NCBI RefSeq assembly: GCF_004349215.1
Contig: NZ_SMKU01000019.1
Location: 1-53,226, forward strand
Length of the DNA stretch: 53,226 nt
Direction: 5' to 3'
DNA from: Actinomadura rubrisoli
GTDB lineage: Bacteria > Actinomycetota > Actinomycetes > Streptosporangiales > Streptosporangiaceae
A model generated the notes under the pieces. It was not told the origin of the DNA and did not search any database. It worked only from the letters and a program-made list of their open reading frames with translations. Shown here in pieces: positions 32,424 to 43,481 of this stretch. The position numbers and the translations under genes are program-made. Each line of letters opens with the position of its first letter. Positions within the stretch are counted from its first letter, which is position 1.

Positions 32424-33022
32424 CCGCGAAGATCGACATCGACCTGCCCGCGGAGGTCTTCGACGCGAAGACCAGCGTGCCGCTGATCCACCAGGTCGTG
32501 GTGGCGCAGTTGGCCGCGGCGCGGCAGGGCTCGCACTCGACCAAGACCCGGGGCGAGGTCTCCGGCGGCGGCAAGAAGCCGTACCGGCAGAAGGGCACCG
32601 GCCGCGCCCGCCAGGGCTCGACCCGCGCGCCCCAGTTCGCCGGCGGCGGCGTGGTGCACGGCCCGCAGCAGCGGGACTACTCGCAGAAGACGCCCAAGAA
32701 GATGAAGGCCGCCGCGCTCCGCGGCGCGCTGTCCGACCGCGCCCGCTACGGCAGGGTCCACGTGGTCGACTCCCTCATCGAGGGCGACACCCCGAAGACG
32801 AGGACGGCGCTGACGGCGCTGCGCTCGGTCACCGAGGCCAAGCGCGTCCTGCTGGTTCTGGACCGCGAGGACGAGCTGACCTGGAAGAGCCTGCGCAACG
32901 AGCCGAGCGTGCACGTGATCGTCTCTGACCAGCTCAACACCTACGACGTGCTGGTGAACGACGACGTCGTCTTCACACAGAGGGCGTACGACGAGTTCAT
33001 CTCGCGCGCGGCGAAGAAGTAA
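32420..33022 (+). CDS. rplD: 50S ribosomal protein L4
   Basis: A 200-residue L4 lining the exit tunnel. The tunnel loop is visible as [20 protein letters not shown] followed by [16 protein letters not shown]. Its start is GTG at 32420, sharing GTGA with the rplC stop. In enterobacteria L4 controls the S10 operon; no equivalent leader is evident here. Confidence 0.97.
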   Translation: MTAKIDIDLPAEVFDAKTSVPLIHQVVVAQLAAARQGSHSTKTRGEVSGGGKKPYRQKGTGRARQGSTRAPQFAGGGVVHGPQQRDYSQKTPKKMKAAALRGALSDRARYGRVHVVDSLIEGDTPKTRTALTALRSVTEAKRVLLVLDREDELTWKSLRNEPSVHVIVSDQLNTYDVLVNDDVVFTQRAYDEFISRAAKK

Positions 33023-33034
33023 GGAGGGTCGCAC

Positions 33035-33334
33035 ATGAACAAGATCGCCGACCCCCGCGACATCATCATCGCGCCGGTCGTCTCGGAGAAGAGCTACGGG
33101 CTGCTCGACGAGAACAAGTACACGTTCGTGGTCCGCCCGGACGCCAACAAGACGCAGATCAAGCAGGCCGTCGAGGCCGTGTTCGGCGTCAAGGTGACGA
33201 GCGTGAACACGCTCAACCGCCAGGGCAAGCGCAAGCGCACCCGGTTCGGCTACGGCAAGCGCAAGGACACCAAGCGCGCCATCGTCAGCCTCGCCGAGGG
33301 CGAGCGGATCGACATCTTCGGCGGCCCGGCCTAA
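33035..33334 (+). CDS. rplW: 50S ribosomal protein L23
   Basis: A 99-residue L23 located at the tunnel exit, the docking site for trigger factor and [22 protein letters not shown] and [19 protein letters not shown] are typical of the family. AAGGAGG lies seven bases upstream of the ATG. Confidence 0.97.
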   Translation: MNKIADPRDIIIAPVVSEKSYGLLDENKYTFVVRPDANKTQIKQAVEAVFGVKVTSVNTLNRQGKRKRTRFGYGKRKDTKRAIVSLAEGERIDIFGGPA

Positions 33335-33375
33335 GACGGCCGGGTCCCGGAGCAGACAAGGGATGAACGAAAAAG

Positions 33376-34209
33376 ATGGGCATCCGTAAGTACAAGCCGA
33401 CCACTCCCGGTCGTCGCGGTTCCAGCGTGGCCGACTTCGTCGAGGTCACGCGCCGCGAGCCGGAGAAGTCGCTGCTGCGTCCGCTCCCCAAGAAGGGCGG
33501 CCGCAACAACCACGGCCGCATCACGACGAGGCACCAGGGCGGAGGCCACAAGCGCGCGTACCGCGTGATCGACTTCCGCCGGCACGACAAGGACGGGGTT
33601 CCCGCCAAGGTCGCGCACATCGAGTACGACCCGAACCGCACCGCGCGGATCGCGCTGCTGCACTACGCGGACGGCGAGAAGCGCTACATCCTCGCCCCGC
33701 AGGGCCTGCGGCAGGGCGACCGGGTCGAGAACGGGCAGGGCTCGGACATCAAGCCCGGCAACTGCCTGCCGCTGCGCAACATCCCGACGGGTACCGTCAT
33801 CCACGCCATCGAGCTCCGGCCCGGCGGCGGCGCCAAGATCGCCCGTAGCGCGGGCGCCGGCGTCCAGCTGCTGGCGAAGGAGGGCAAGTACGCCACCCTC
33901 CGCATGCCGTCCGGCGAGATGCGGATGGTGGACGTGCGCTGCCGCGCGACGGTCGGCGAGGTCGGGAACGCCGAGCAGTCGAACATCAACTGGGGCAAGG
34001 CCGGCCGCATGCGGTGGAAGGGCAAGCGCCCGACCGTCCGCGGCGTGGCCATGAACCCGATCGACCACCCGCACGGTGGTGGTGAGGGCAAGACCTCCGG
34101 TGGCCGGCACCCGGTGAACCCGAACGGTAAGAAGGAAGGCCGCACTCGCCAGGCGAACAAGTCGAGCGACCGGCTGATCGTCCGTCGTCGCAGCAAGAAG
34201 AAGCGGTAG
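33376..34209 (+). CDS. rplB: 50S ribosomal protein L2
   Basis: A 277-residue L2, needed for subunit joining and peptidyl transfer. The conserved C-terminal [20 protein letters not shown], with the functionally important histidine, is intact. The N-terminal [20 protein letters not shown] is canonical. It lies 41 bases after rplW and 12 before rpsS. Confidence 0.98.
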   Translation: MGIRKYKPTTPGRRGSSVADFVEVTRREPEKSLLRPLPKKGGRNNHGRITTRHQGGGHKRAYRVIDFRRHDKDGVPAKVAHIEYDPNRTARIALLHYADGEKRYILAPQGLRQGDRVENGQGSDIKPGNCLPLRNIPTGTVIHAIELRPGGGAKIARSAGAGVQLLAKEGKYATLRMPSGEMRMVDVRCRATVGEVGNAEQSNINWGKAGRMRWKGKRPTVRGVAMNPIDHPHGGGEGKTSGGRHPVNPNGKKEGRTRQANKSSDRLIVRRRSKKKR

Positions 34210-34221
34210 GAGTCGCTCGCT

Positions 34222-34503
34222 ATGCCACGTAGCCTTAAGAAGGGCCCCTTCGTGGACGACCACCTCATCAAGAAGGTGGACGCCCAGAACGAGAAGGGGA
34301 CGAAGAACGTCATCAAGACGTGGTCGCGGCGTTCCATGATCGTGCCGGACATGATCGGTCACACGATCGCCGTGCACGACGGCCGCAAGCACGTCCCGGT
34401 GTTCATCACCGACGCCATGGTCGGGCACAAGCTCGGCGAGTTCGCGCCGACGCGCACGTTCCGCAGCCATGTCAAGGAAGACCGCCGCAGCCGACGCGGC
34501 TGA
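34222..34503 (+). CDS. rpsS: 30S ribosomal protein S19
   Basis: A 93-residue S19 of the 30S head. [39 protein letters not shown] and [15 protein letters not shown] match the family exactly, and length is normal. Twelve bases separate it from rplB. Confidence 0.98.
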   Translation: MPRSLKKGPFVDDHLIKKVDAQNEKGTKNVIKTWSRRSMIVPDMIGHTIAVHDGRKHVPVFITDAMVGHKLGEFAPTRTFRSHVKEDRRSRRG

Positions 34504-34526
34504 GTCCAAGTAGGGAGAGGGAAGCG

Positions 34527-34903
34527 ATGGAAGCCAGGGCCCAGGCGCGGTTCATCCGCGTCACGCCCAGGAAGGCCCGCCGCGTGGTGGACCTCATCCG
34601 CGGCCTGCCTGCCGCGGAGGCTCAGGCGGTGCTGCGGTTCGCCCCCCAGGCTGCGAGTGAGCCGGTGGGCAAGGTGCTGGCGAGTGCCATCGCCAACGCC
34701 GAGCACAACTTCAAGCTCGACTCGGACACGCTCGTCGTGAGCCGTGCGTTCGTGGACGAGGGGCCGACGCTCAAGCGTTTCCGCCCCCGCGCTCAGGGCC
34801 GGGCTTACCGCATCAACAAGCGCACGAGCCACATCACCGTGGTCGTGGAGTCGCGGGACGAGGCTTCGGCGACCGGCGGTAAGAAGACGAGGAGGGCCCG
34901 GTA

Positions 34904-34904
<1 letters not shown>
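34527..34904 (+). CDS. rplV: 50S ribosomal protein L22
   Basis: A 125-residue L22 whose hairpin loop lines the exit tunnel ([20 protein letters not shown]). The ATG at 34527 with GGGAGAGGGA upstream gives the normal [20 protein letters not shown] start; the longer open frame overlaps rpsS. The last base of its stop is the first base of the rpsC start codon. Confidence 0.97.
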
Positions 34905-35785
<881 letters not shown>

Positions 35786-35792
35786 GTAACCC

Positions 35793-36212
35793 ATGCTGAT
35801 CCCTCGCAAGGTCAAGCACCGCAAGCAGCACCACCCGAGGCGGCGTGGCATGGCCAAGGGCGGCACCAAGGTGACGTTCGGCGAGTACGGCATCCAGGCC
35901 GTCGAGCCCGCGTACGTGACCAACCGGCAGATCGAGGCCGCGCGTATCGCGATGACCCGCCACATCAAGCGCGGCGGCAAGGTGTGGATCAACATCTTCC
36001 CGGACCGTCCGCTGACCAAGAAGCCGGCCGAGACCCGCATGGGCTCCGGCAAGGGTTCGGTCGAGTGGTGGGTGGCCAACGTCAAGCCGGGCCGCGTGAT
36101 GTTCGAGATCTCCTACCCGAACGAGCAGATCGCCCGGGAGGCCCTCACCCGCGCGATCCACAAGCTCCCCATGAAGTGCAAGATCGTCAAGCGAGAGGTG
36201 GGTGAGTCCTGA
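35793..36212 (+). CDS. rplP: 50S ribosomal protein L16
   Basis: A 139-residue L16 placed near the A-site t[43 protein letters not shown] and [20 protein letters not shown] are canonical. It follows rpsC by seven bases, and its TGA overlaps the rpmC ATG. Confidence 0.98.
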   Translation: MLIPRKVKHRKQHHPRRRGMAKGGTKVTFGEYGIQAVEPAYVTNRQIEAARIAMTRHIKRGGKVWINIFPDRPLTKKPAETRMGSGKGSVEWWVANVKPGRVMFEISYPNEQIAREALTRAIHKLPMKCKIVKREVGES

Positions 36213-36454
36213 TGGCCAAGGGCCTTACCGCCGACGACCTGCGGACCGAGCCCGAGGACGTCCTGGTCACCAAGCTCAAGGAGGCCAAGGAGGAGCTGTT
36301 CAACCTCCGCTTCCAGGCCGCGACCGGCCAGCTGGAGAGCCACGGGCGGCTGCGCACCGTGAAGCGGGAGATCGCCCGCATCTACACCGTGATGCGTGAG
36401 CGGGAGCTCGGCATCGTCACGGTCGCCGAGGACGCCGTGGAGGGCGACGAATGA
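36212..36454 (+). CDS. rpmC: 50S ribosomal protein L29
   Basis: An 80-residue L29 at the tunnel exit, two helices with [20 protein letters not shown] and the [10 protein letters not shown] end. It has a short acidic C-terminal extension typical of actinobacteria. Overlaps both neighbours by a few bases. Confidence 0.97.
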   Translation: MAKGLTADDLRTEPEDVLVTKLKEAKEELFNLRFQAATGQLESHGRLRTVKREIARIYTVMRERELGIVTVAEDAVEGDE

Positions 36455-36723
36455 CCGAGCAGCAGACCGAGCAGCGGAACACCCGCAAGGTCCTTGAGGG
36501 CCTCGTGGTCAGCGACAAGATGGACAAGACCGTGGTCGTGTCCGTCGAGGACCGCGTGAAGCACCCCAAGTACCACAAGGTGATCCGCCGCACGACCAAG
36601 TACAAGGCGCACGACGAGGCCAACGAGTGTGGCGTCGGCGACCGCGTCCGTCTCATGGAGACCCGTCCGCTGTCGGCGAGCAAGCGCTGGCGCGTGGTCG
36701 AGATCCTTGAGAAGGCCAAGTAA
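36451..36723 (+). CDS. rpsQ: 30S ribosomal protein S17
   Basis: A 90-residue OB-fold S17 with [39 protein letters not shown] and [18 protein letters not shown]. The ATG overlaps the rpmC stop (ATGA). It is the last gene of the S10 operon; a structured 75-base gap separates it from rplN. Confidence 0.98.
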   Translation: MTEQQTEQRNTRKVLEGLVVSDKMDKTVVVSVEDRVKHPKYHKVIRRTTKYKAHDEANECGVGDRVRLMETRPLSASKRWRVVEILEKAK

Positions 36724-36725
36724 TT

Positions 36726-36779
36726 ACTGGTTCCGCCAGGCTGCTCGCCGCGGCTTCGGGCCGGGCGGGCAGAACCGGT
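36726..36779 (+). promoter_or_regulatory. Nested hairpin at the S10/spc operon boundary
   Basis: Outer arms 36726-36733 and 36772-36779 and inner arms 36741-36749 and 36764-36772 can pair, each with one G-T wobble (they share base 36772). The element fills the rpsQ-rplN gap and could be a partial terminator, processing site or leader structure. Confidence 0.5.
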
Positions 36780-36798
36780 GTGACGAACAGGAGTTGAC

Positions 36799-37167
36799 GT
36801 GATCCAGCAGGAGTCGCGACTCAAGGTCGCCGACAACACGGGCGCGAAGGAGATCCTTTGCATCCGGGTTCTCGGCGGCTCGGGTCGGCGCTACGCGGGA
36901 GTCGGCGACATCATCGTCGCGACGGTGAAGGACGCCCTTCCCGGCGCGGGTGTGAAGAAGGGTGACGTCGTCAAGGCGGTCGTCGTGCGCACCCGCAAGG
37001 AGCGCCGGCGCCCGGACGGCTCCTACATCCGCTTCGACGAGAACGCGGCCGTCCTGATCAAGGACGGCGGCGACCCCCGGGGCACCCGTATCTTCGGCCC
37101 GGTGGGCCGCGAACTGCGCGAGAAGAAGTTCATGCGCATCATCTCGCTCGCGCCGGAGGTGCTGTGA
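36799..37167 (+). CDS. rplN: 50S ribosomal protein L14
   Basis: A 122-residue L14 at the subunit interface. [36 protein letters not shown] and [20 protein letters not shown] are standard. GTG at 36799 with AGGAG upstream. First gene of the spc operon. Its stop overlaps the ATG of rplX. Confidence 0.98.
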   Translation: MIQQESRLKVADNTGAKEILCIRVLGGSGRRYAGVGDIIVATVKDALPGAGVKKGDVVKAVVVRTRKERRRPDGSYIRFDENAAVLIKDGGDPRGTRIFGPVGRELREKKFMRIISLAPEVL

Positions 37168-37475
37168 TGAAGATCCGTAAGGGCGACGAGGTCGTCGTCA
37201 TCGCCGGCAAGGACAAGGGCGCGACGGGCAAGGTCCTGCGCGCCGACCCGCGCGCGGAGCGCGTCGTCGTCGAGGGCGTCAACCTCATCACCAAGAACAT
37301 CAAGGCCGACCAGCAGCGCGCCGGCAAGGAGAGCGGTCGCGTGACGGTCGAGGCGCCGCTGCACGTGAGCAACGTCGCGCTCGTCGAGGACGGCAAGCCG
37401 GTTCGCGCCGGCTACCGGATCGACGACGACGGCACGAAGGTCCGGATCTCGCGCCGCAGCGGTAAGGAGATCTGA
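37167..37475 (+). CDS. rplX: 50S ribosomal protein L24
   Basis: A 102-residue L24, an assembly initiator with the KOW motif visible in [20 protein letters not shown] and [22 protein letters not shown] at 37167 overlaps the rplN stop; GTG three bases earlier is a possible alternative. Five bases separate it from rplE. Confidence 0.97.
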   Translation: MKIRKGDEVVVIAGKDKGATGKVLRADPRAERVVVEGVNLITKNIKADQQRAGKESGRVTVEAPLHVSNVALVEDGKPVRAGYRIDDDGTKVRISRRSGKEI

Positions 37476-37480
37476 GACTG

Positions 37481-38074
37481 ATGACCGAGACCGTGACCGA
37501 GACCGCGCGGGCCGACGAGCGTCCCGTCCCGCCGCCGAGGCTCAAGCTCCGCTACCGCGAGGAGATCGCGCCGGCGATGCGGGAGCAGTTCGGCTACCCC
37601 AACGTGATGCAGATTCCCGGGCTGACCAAGATCGTGGTCAACATGGGCGTCGGCGACGCGGCCAAGGACGCCAAGCTGATCGAGGGCGCGATCCGCGACC
37701 TGTCGCTGATCACCGGCCAGAAGCCGGCCGTGAACCGGGCCCGCAAGTCCATCGCGCAGTTCAAGCTGCGCGAGGGCATGCCGATCGGCGCGCACACCAC
37801 GCTGCGCGGCGACCGCATGTGGGAGTTCCTGGACCGCCTGCTGGCGACCGCGCTGCCCCGTATCCGTGACTTCCGCGGCCTGTCGCCGAAGCAGTTCGAC
37901 GGCAACGGCAACTACACCTTCGGGCTGACCGAGCAGGTCATGTTCCACGAGGTCGACCCGGACAAGGTCGACCGGCAGCGGGGCATGGACATCACTGTCG
38001 TGACGACCGCGAAGACCGACGACGAGGGCCGGGCGCTGCTCAAGCTCCTGGGCTTCCCCTTCAAGGAGAACTGA
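37481..38074 (+). CDS. rplE: 50S ribosomal protein L5
   Basis: A 197-residue L5, binder of 5S r[42 protein letters not shown] and [20 protein letters not shown] are canonical. A short Thr/Glu-rich N-terminal extension precedes the core, as in other actinobacteria. Two bases before rpsN. Confidence 0.98.
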   Translation: MTETVTETARADERPVPPPRLKLRYREEIAPAMREQFGYPNVMQIPGLTKIVVNMGVGDAAKDAKLIEGAIRDLSLITGQKPAVNRARKSIAQFKLREGMPIGAHTTLRGDRMWEFLDRLLATALPRIRDFRGLSPKQFDGNGNYTFGLTEQVMFHEVDPDKVDRQRGMDITVVTTAKTDDEGRALLKLLGFPFKEN

Positions 38075-38076
38075 GC

Positions 38077-38262
38077 ATGGCGAAGAAGTCGCTGATCGCC
38101 AAGGCGGCCCGCAAGCCGAAGTTCGGCGTGCGCGCGTACACTCGGTGCTCGCGCTGCGGGCGTCCGCGCTCCGTCTACCGGAAGTTCGGCCTGTGCCGTG
38201 TGTGCTTCCGGGAGATGGCCCACCGCGGCGAGCTGCCCGGCATCACGAAGTCCAGCTGGTGA
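38077..38262 (+). CDS. rpsN: 30S ribosomal protein S14, zinc-binding short form
   Basis: The 61-residue zinc form of S14 (also called rpsZ), with Cys24, Cys27, Cys40 and Cys43 in two CxxC pairs (RCSRCGR and LCRVCFR). Actinobacteria usually also keep a long zinc-free copy elsewhere under zinc control; only the zinc form is here. A structured gap follows before rpsH. Confidence 0.97.
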   Translation: MAKKSLIAKAARKPKFGVRAYTRCSRCGRPRSVYRKFGLCRVCFREMAHRGELPGITKSSW

Positions 38263-38399
38263 CCGCCCGCCCCCGCGGGGGGCGGCGGCTCCGGCATGTA
38301 ATAACCACCGGGCACCTGGCAAAGGTGTCCACGACCGCGCCAAAGGTCCACGGGCCACATCAGCCCGAGGAAACCGTGGCGAGGGAGGGCCAGTAGGCC
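38263..38399 (+). promoter_or_regulatory. Structured rpsN-rpsH gap with two hairpins
   Basis: A G+C-only hairpin near 38270-38287 (CGCCCCC with GGGGGCG) is followed by a second one with arms 38310-38317 and 38323-38330 (one G-T wobble, 5-base loop). At 137 bases this is the longest gap inside the spc operon; it may hold a processing or attenuation site. Confidence 0.45.
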
Positions 38400-38798
38400 A
38401 TGACGATGACCGACCCGATCGCAGACATGCTGACGCGTCTGCGCAACGCGAATTCGGCGTACCACGACTCGGTGGCGATGCCGTACTCGAAGATCAAGGC
38501 GCACATCGCCGAGATCCTCCAGCAGGAGGGCTACATCTCGGGCTGGACCGTAGAGGACGCCGAGGTCGGCAAGAAGCTCCTCATCGAGCTCAAGTTCGGC
38601 CCGACCCGCGAGCGTTCGATCGCCGGGATCAAGCGCGTCTCGAAGCCGGGTCTGCGTGTGTACGCGAAGAAGGACAACCTGCCGAAGGTCCTGGGCGGAC
38701 TGGGCGTCGCGATCATCTCGACGTCCTCCGGGCTCATGACGGACCGGCAGGCGGGCAAGCGCGGCGTGGGCGGCGAAGTCCTCGCCTACGTCTGGTGA
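38400..38798 (+). CDS. rpsH: 30S ribosomal protein S8
   Basis: A 132-residue S8, central-domain assembly protein. [40 protein letters not shown] and [19 protein letters not shown] match the family. In enterobacteria S8 represses the spc operon by binding its mRNA; the structured gap just upstream is a candidate place to look, though unproven. ATG at 38400; a second ATG two codons in is less likely. Confidence 0.98.
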   Translation: MTMTDPIADMLTRLRNANSAYHDSVAMPYSKIKAHIAEILQQEGYISGWTVEDAEVGKKLLIELKFGPTRERSIAGIKRVSKPGLRVYAKKDNLPKVLGGLGVAIISTSSGLMTDRQAGKRGVGGEVLAYVW

Positions 38799-38814
38799 GG
38801 GGAGGGCTCTAACC

Positions 38815-39351
38815 ATGTCTCGAATCGGACGTCTCCCCATCGCCGTGCCCGGTGGTGTCGAGGTGAAGCTCGACGGCCGGCAGGTCACCGTCAAGGGGCC
38901 GAAGGGCACGCTGTCGCACACCGTGGCCGACCCCATCGAGGTCACGCTGGAGGACGGCCAGGTCACGGTGACCCGGCCGAACGACATCAACACGGTGCGG
39001 GCCCTGCACGGGCTCACCCGGTCGCTGATCAGCAACATGGTGGTCGGTGTCACCGATGGGTACAAGAAGACCCTGGTCATCCAGGGCGTCGGTTACCGCG
39101 TGATCGCCAAGGGCAAGAACCTGGAGTTCTCGCTGGGCTACAGCCACCCGATCACCGTGGAGCCCCCGGAGGGGATCACCTTCACGGTCGAGCGGCCGAC
39201 CCAGCTGGTCGTCGAGGGCATCGACAAGCAGAAGGTCGGCGAGGTCGCCGCCAACATCCGCAAGCTGCGCAAGCCCGACCCCTACAAGGGCAAGGGCGTG
39301 CGGTACGAGGGTGAGCAGATTCGCCGCAAGGTCGGAAAGGCTGGTAAGTAG
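38815..39351 (+). CDS. rplF: 50S ribosomal protein L6
   Basis: A 178-residue L6 near the factor-binding site. [40 protein letters not shown] and [20 protein letters not shown] are canonical. It lies 16 bases after rpsH and two before rplR. Confidence 0.98.
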   Translation: MSRIGRLPIAVPGGVEVKLDGRQVTVKGPKGTLSHTVADPIEVTLEDGQVTVTRPNDINTVRALHGLTRSLISNMVVGVTDGYKKTLVIQGVGYRVIAKGKNLEFSLGYSHPITVEPPEGITFTVERPTQLVVEGIDKQKVGEVAANIRKLRKPDPYKGKGVRYEGEQIRRKVGKAGK

Positions 39352-39353
39352 TC

Positions 39354-39740
39354 ATGGCAGGCACCAAGACCCTGGCCGGCAAGGCCACGTCGGCGCGCGC
39401 GCTGTCGCGCAGGCGCCGGCACCTGCGGGTCCGGAAGAAGGTCGTGGGCAGCGCCGCGCGGCCTCGCCTGGTCGTGACCCGCTCCGCCAAGCACGTGTTC
39501 GTCCAGGTCATCGACGACAACAAGGGCCACACGCTGGCCTACGCCTCGACGATGGAGGCGGACCTGCGCTCCGAGGCCGGCGACAAGACGGCCAAGTCCC
39601 GCAAGGTCGGCGAGCTCGTCGCCCGGCGGGCCAAGGAGGCCGGCGTCTCCGCGGTGGTGTTCGACCGTGGCGGCAACAAGTACCACGGCCGTATCGCCGC
39701 TGTCGCGGACGGTGCGCGCGAGGGGGGCCTGGAGCTGTGA
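39354..39740 (+). CDS. rplR: 50S ribosomal protein L18
   Basis: A 128-residue L18 that binds 5S rRNA with L5. [40 protein letters not shown] and [20 protein letters not shown] are typical. Two-base gap from rplF; rpsE starts 46 bases after its stop. Confidence 0.97.
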   Translation: MAGTKTLAGKATSARALSRRRRHLRVRKKVVGSAARPRLVVTRSAKHVFVQVIDDNKGHTLAYASTMEADLRSEAGDKTAKSRKVGELVARRAKEAGVSAVVFDRGGNKYHGRIAAVADGAREGGLEL

Positions 39741-39786
39741 TGACCGTCCAGCCCCCACCCACCACCTTTACTGGAAGGAACCACTG

Positions 39787-40410
39787 ATGGCAGCGCAGAG
39801 GCGTGGTGGCGGTCAGGGTGGCGACCGTCGCGACGGCCGCCGCGATGACCGCCGCGGTGGCGCCGACAAGGGCCAGTCGTACATTGAGAAGGTCGTGGCG
39901 ATCAACCGCGTCGCCAAGGTCGTCAAGGGCGGTCGTCGCTTCAGCTTCACCGCCCTGGTGATCGTCGGTGACGGCAACGGCACCGTCGGCGTCGGCTACG
40001 GCAAGGCCAAGGAGGTGCCCGCGGCGATCGCCAAGGGCGTCGAGGAGGCCAAGAAGCACTTCTTCAAGGTGCCGCGGATCCAGGGCACCATCCCGCACCT
40101 GGTGCAGGAGCGCGACGCGGCGGGCGAGGTCCTGCTGCGCCCGGCCAGCCCCGGTACCGGCGTCATCGCCGGCGGCCCGGTGCGCGCCGTGCTGGAGTGC
40201 GCGGGCATCCACGACGTGCTGAGCAAGTCGCTGGGCAGCGACAACGCGATCAACATCGTGCACGCGACGATCGCGGGCCTCAAGGCGCTCAAGCGCCCCG
40301 AGGAGATCGCGGCCAAGCGCGGCCTGCCGATCGAGGACGTCGCCCCGGCCGCCATGCTGCGCGCCCGCGCGGCGGGCAGCGAGCCCCGGGCGGAGGCGAC
40401 CGCGTCATGA
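39787..40410 (+). CDS. rpsE: 30S ribosomal protein S5
   Basis: A 207-residue S5 at the mRNA entry and decoding region. The core has [40 protein letters not shown] and [19 protein letters not shown]. The N-terminus adds about 28 Arg/Gly/Asp-rich residues ([20 protein letters not shown]), an RGG-like lead. ATG at 39787 with AAGGAA upstream. Overlaps rpmD by ATGA. Confidence 0.97.
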   Translation: MAAQRRGGGQGGDRRDGRRDDRRGGADKGQSYIEKVVAINRVAKVVKGGRRFSFTALVIVGDGNGTVGVGYGKAKEVPAAIAKGVEEAKKHFFKVPRIQGTIPHLVQERDAAGEVLLRPASPGTGVIAGGPVRAVLECAGIHDVLSKSLGSDNAINIVHATIAGLKALKRPEEIAAKRGLPIEDVAPAAMLRARAAGSEPRAEATAS

Positions 40411-40589
40411 CGAATCTGAAGATCACGCAGATCAAGTCCGTGATCAGCGAGAAGCAGAACCAGCGTGACACGCTGCGCACCCTCGGCCTGAAGAAGATCG
40501 GGCAGAGCACCGTCCGAGAGGACAGGCCCGAGGTGCTCGGCATGATCCGGACGGTGGCGCACCTGGTCACCGTCGAGGAGGTCGACTGA
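40407..40589 (+). CDS. rpmD: 50S ribosomal protein L30
   Basis: A 60-residue L30 ([40 protein letters not shown]), normal size for bacteria. ATG at 40407 overlaps the rpsE stop; the longer frame upstream runs through rpsE in another frame and is not coding. Confidence 0.96.
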   Translation: MTNLKITQIKSVISEKQNQRDTLRTLGLKKIGQSTVREDRPEVLGMIRTVAHLVTVEEVD

Positions 40590-40590
40590 C

Positions 40591-41052
40591 ATGGCGGACA
40601 ACCCTGAGGGCACCCCCCTCAAGGTGCACGACCTGCGTCCGGCCCCCGGCGCCAACAGGGCCAAGGTCCGCAAGGGCCGCGGCGAGGCGTCCAAGGGCAA
40701 GACGGCGGGTCGCGGCACCAAGGGCACCAAGGCCCGCGGCACCGTTCCCGTGGGGTTCGAGGGCGGCCAGATGCCACTGATCCGCCGGGTTCCGAAGCTC
40801 AAGGGCTTCAAGAACCCGAACCGGGTCGAGTTCCAGGTCGTGAACCTGGACAAGCTGGCCGCGCTGTACCCCGAGGGCGGCGAGGTCACCGCGGAGGACC
40901 TGGCGGCCAAGGGCGCGGTTCGCCGCGGCCGGCCCGTCAAGGTCCTCGGCACCGGCGAGATCTCGGTCGCGGTGCAGGTGACGGTGCACGCCTTCTCCTC
41001 GTCCGCGAAGGAGAAGATCGCCGCCGCTGGCGGGAGCACCGCCGAGCTGTAA
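40591..41052 (+). CDS. rplO: 50S ribosomal protein L15
   Basis: A 153-residue L15, late assembly protein. [40 protein letters not shown] and [20 protein letters not shown] are canonical. Last gene of the spc operon here, followed at once by a terminator with a T-run. Confidence 0.98.
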   Translation: MADNPEGTPLKVHDLRPAPGANRAKVRKGRGEASKGKTAGRGTKGTKARGTVPVGFEGGQMPLIRRVPKLKGFKNPNRVEFQVVNLDKLAALYPEGGEVTAEDLAAKGAVRRGRPVKVLGTGEISVAVQVTVHAFSSSAKEKIAAAGGSTAEL

Positions 41053-41060
41053 CGGCTGTT

Positions 41061-41112
41061 CGAGAGGCCCGTGGCCGTTCCCTGCCGGAGCGGGCACGGG
41101 CCTCTCGGTTTT
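41061..41112 (+). terminator. Terminator with T-run after rplO
   Basis: Arms 41061-41073 and 41095-41107 pair perfectly over 13 bases, with further partial pairing inside, followed by GTTTT. It separates spc from secY, whose transcript must start in the next 320 bases. Confidence 0.9.
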
Positions 41113-41318
41113 GTACCGTGCCATGGCTGCCGGCGGGCCGGTCTGGTCTCCGGGGCGTATCGGAAGCATCTCGGGTGCGTCTCCGTCACAGCTCGGAAAG
41201 CCTTTGGGAATCGGGGTAACCCGTTCGTTCCGGACGAGTCCGCGCCTGTGAGCGCGCCGAGGTGTTCGCCGCGCGCCCAGGAGTCGCTACGCTGGCTCGG
41301 TCTGTCTTGTCTTCGCCG

Positions 41319-41347
41319 TTGCGGCTCGGGCCTGCGGGGCGGATACA
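41319..41347 (+). promoter_or_regulatory. Possible secY operon promoter
   Basis: TTGCGG (41319-41324) and GATACA (41342-41347) have a 17-base spacer; TACAGT at 41344-41349 would give 19. It is placed after the rplO terminator and about 85 bases before secY. The rest of 41113-41434 contains no gene that I would support. Confidence 0.4.
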
Positions 41348-41434
41348 GTGTGCACACTGGGCGGGCCGTCTGCCTGCTCGCCAGGGTTCGATCAGGACGG
41401 CTTTGCCGCAAGATGCAGGTCCTCAGGAGGAATG

Positions 41435-42730
41435 GTGCTGACCGCGTTCGCTCGGGCTTTCCGTACGCCTGACCTGCGTAAAAAGTTGTTGTTCACGTTG
41501 TTCATCATTGTGGTGTTCAGGATCGGATCGATCCTGCCTTCGCCGAACGTGAACGTCAGCGTGCTGAAGGACACCGCCGACAAGGCCAAGGAGGGCAATC
41601 AGCTCTACGGGCTTGTCGACCTGTTCAGCGGCGGCGCGCTGCTCAAGCTGTCGGTTTTCGCGCTGGGCATCATGCCCTACATCACCGCGAGCATCATCCT
41701 GCAGCTGCTGACGGTGGTGATCCCCCGGCTGGAGGCCCTGAAGAAGGAGGGCCAGGCCGGCACGACGAAGATCACCCAGTACACCCGCTACCTGACGGTC
41801 GGGCTGGCGATCCTCCAGGCCACCGGCATCGTGGCGATGGCGAGCACCGGGCAGCTGTTCCAGGGCGTGTCCGGCGGTGACGACATCCTGTATGAGACGG
41901 GCGTCTTCCCGATCATCACGATGGTCATCTGCATGGTGGCCGGCACGAGCGTCATCATGTGGCTGGGCGAGCTGGTCACCGACCGCGGCGTCGGCAACGG
42001 CATGTCGATCCTGATCTTCACCCAGGTCGTGGCCGTCTTCCCCGCTCAGTTCTGGAGCATCTACCAGAAGAAGAACGGCTTCGTCTTCGCGCTGGTCATC
42101 ATCGTGGGCCTGGCCATCATGGCCGGTGTCGTGTTCGTCGAGCAGGCCCAGCGGCGCATTCCCGTCCAGTACGCCAAGCGGATGGTGGGCCGCCGCATGT
42201 ACGGCGGCACGTCGACCTACATCCCGCTGAAGGTGAACCAGGCCGGCATCATCCCGGTGATCTTCGCCTCATCGCTGCTGTACCTGCCGGTGCTCGCGAC
42301 GCAGCTCTGGCCTGACACCAAGTGGCTGCAGAAGATCCAGCCCTACCTGCAGCAGAGCAACGCCTGGCACATGGCGATCTTCTTCGTCTTCATCATCTTC
42401 TTCACCTACTTCTATGTGGCGATCACGTTCAACCCCACTGAAGTGGCCGACAACATGAAGAAGTATGGTGGATTCATCCCAGGTATCCGTCCGGGCCGGC
42501 CGACCGCCGAGTACCTCGACTACGTGCTGACCCGGATCACCACACCCGGTGCGCTGTACCTGGGGCTCGTGGCCCTGATCCCCATGGTGGCCTTCTCACT
42601 CCTGAAGGCCAGCCAGGACTTCCCGTTCGGCGGCACGAGCATCCTCATCGTCGTCGGCGTCGGACTGGATACCGTGAAGCAGATCGAGAGTCAGCTACAG
42701 CAGCGCAACTACGAGGGCTTCCTCCGGTAG
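41435..42730 (+). CDS. secY: Preprotein translocase subunit SecY
   Basis: The central channel of the Sec translocon (431 residues, ten membrane segments). [20 protein letters not shown] (plug and helix 2 region), [36 protein letters not shown] and [20 protein letters not shown] are all canonical. GTG at 41435 gives the usual [17 protein letters not shown] and a four-base spacing from AGGAGG; ATG one codon earlier is nearly as possible. Its stop overlaps the adk GTG. The order secY, adk, map is standard. Confidence 0.98.
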   Translation: MLTAFARAFRTPDLRKKLLFTLFIIVVFRIGSILPSPNVNVSVLKDTADKAKEGNQLYGLVDLFSGGALLKLSVFALGIMPYITASIILQLLTVVIPRLEALKKEGQAGTTKITQYTRYLTVGLAILQATGIVAMASTGQLFQGVSGGDDILYETGVFPIITMVICMVAGTSVIMWLGELVTDRGVGNGMSILIFTQVVAVFPAQFWSIYQKKNGFVFALVIIVGLAIMAGVVFVEQAQRRIPVQYAKRMVGRRMYGGTSTYIPLKVNQAGIIPVIFASSLLYLPVLATQLWPDTKWLQKIQPYLQQSNAWHMAIFFVFIIFFTYFYVAITFNPTEVADNMKKYGGFIPGIRPGRPTAEYLDYVLTRITTPGALYLGLVALIPMVAFSLLKASQDFPFGGTSILIVVGVGLDTVKQIESQLQQRNYEGFLR

Positions 42731-43380
42731 TGCGTATCGTGCTGGTGGGCCCCCCGGGAGCGGGCAAGGGGACACAGGCCCAGTTCATCGCATCTCATCT
42801 GTCCATCCCGAAGATCTCGACAGGTGACATCTTCCGCGCGAACGTCAGCGGCGGGACCGAGCTCGGCCGGCAGGCCAAGCAGTACATGGACCGCGGCGAC
42901 CTCGTCCCCGACGAGGTCACGATCGCGATGGTCCGCGACCGTCTCGGCGAGGAGGACGCCAGGGACGGGTTCCTGCTCGACGGCTTCCCCCGCAACGTGC
43001 CGCAGGCAGAGACGCTCAAGAAGATCCTCGCCGAGTGGGACACCAGGCTCGACATCGTCCTGGAGCTGGTCGTCGACGAGGACGAGGTCGTCCGGCGGCT
43101 GTCGGGCCGGCGCACCTGCGACAAGTGCGGGCGCATCTGGCACGTCGACTTCGACGACAAGCAGGACGACATCTGCGACGACTGCGGCGGGCATCTGTTC
43201 CAGCGCGACGACGACAAGGAAGAGGTCGTCATGCACCGGCTGGAGGTGTACCGGCACGACACGGCCCCGCTGGTGCAGTTCTACGCCGACGAGGACATCC
43301 TCGTCGGCATCGACGCCACCGGCCCGGTCGAAGAGGTCACCAAGCGCGCGCTCACCGCGCTCCGCCCGCTGGAGAAATGA
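42730..43380 (+). CDS. adk: Adenylate kinase, zinc-type LID
   Basis: Interconverts ATP, ADP and AMP (216 residues, long form). The P-loop is [10 protein letters not shown], the AMP-binding helix [10 protein letters not shown], and the LID domain carries four cysteines (130, 133, 149, 152; CDKCGRIW and CDDCGG) for a structural zinc. [13 protein letters not shown] is also present. GTG at 42730 overlaps the secY stop. The last bases of the gene are repeated once just after the stop. Confidence 0.97.
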   Translation: MRIVLVGPPGAGKGTQAQFIASHLSIPKISTGDIFRANVSGGTELGRQAKQYMDRGDLVPDEVTIAMVRDRLGEEDARDGFLLDGFPRNVPQAETLKKILAEWDTRLDIVLELVVDEDEVVRRLSGRRTCDKCGRIWHVDFDDKQDDICDDCGGHLFQRDDDKEEVVMHRLEVYRHDTAPLVQFYADEDILVGIDATGPVEEVTKRALTALRPLEK

Positions 43381-43403
43381 GCGTTGGCCCGCTGGAGAAG
43401 TGA
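43364..43403 (+). repeat. Tandem duplication across the adk stop codon
   Basis: The 17 bases at 43364-43380, ending in the adk stop, recur at 43387-43403 with one change (AAA to AAG), a period of 23 bases. The second copy lies out of frame after the stop and is non-coding. Confidence 0.85.
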
Positions 43404-43405
43404 TC

Positions 43406-43430
43406 GTGGACGCGGTGGCGCCGCGTCCAC
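43406..43430. terminator. Hairpin between adk and map
   Basis: Perfect 10-base arms 43406-43415 and 43421-43430 with a 5-base loop. It may reduce read-through or mark a processing site between adk and map. Confidence 0.6.
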
Positions 43431-43481
43431 GCGCCGGGGTCGCGCACCGAGCGGTCCCGGCGGACGGTTTCAGGGGGAGAG

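Noticed and set aside
41071..41472. 133-codon frame before secY
   Set aside because: It covers a terminator arm and the start of secY in another frame.
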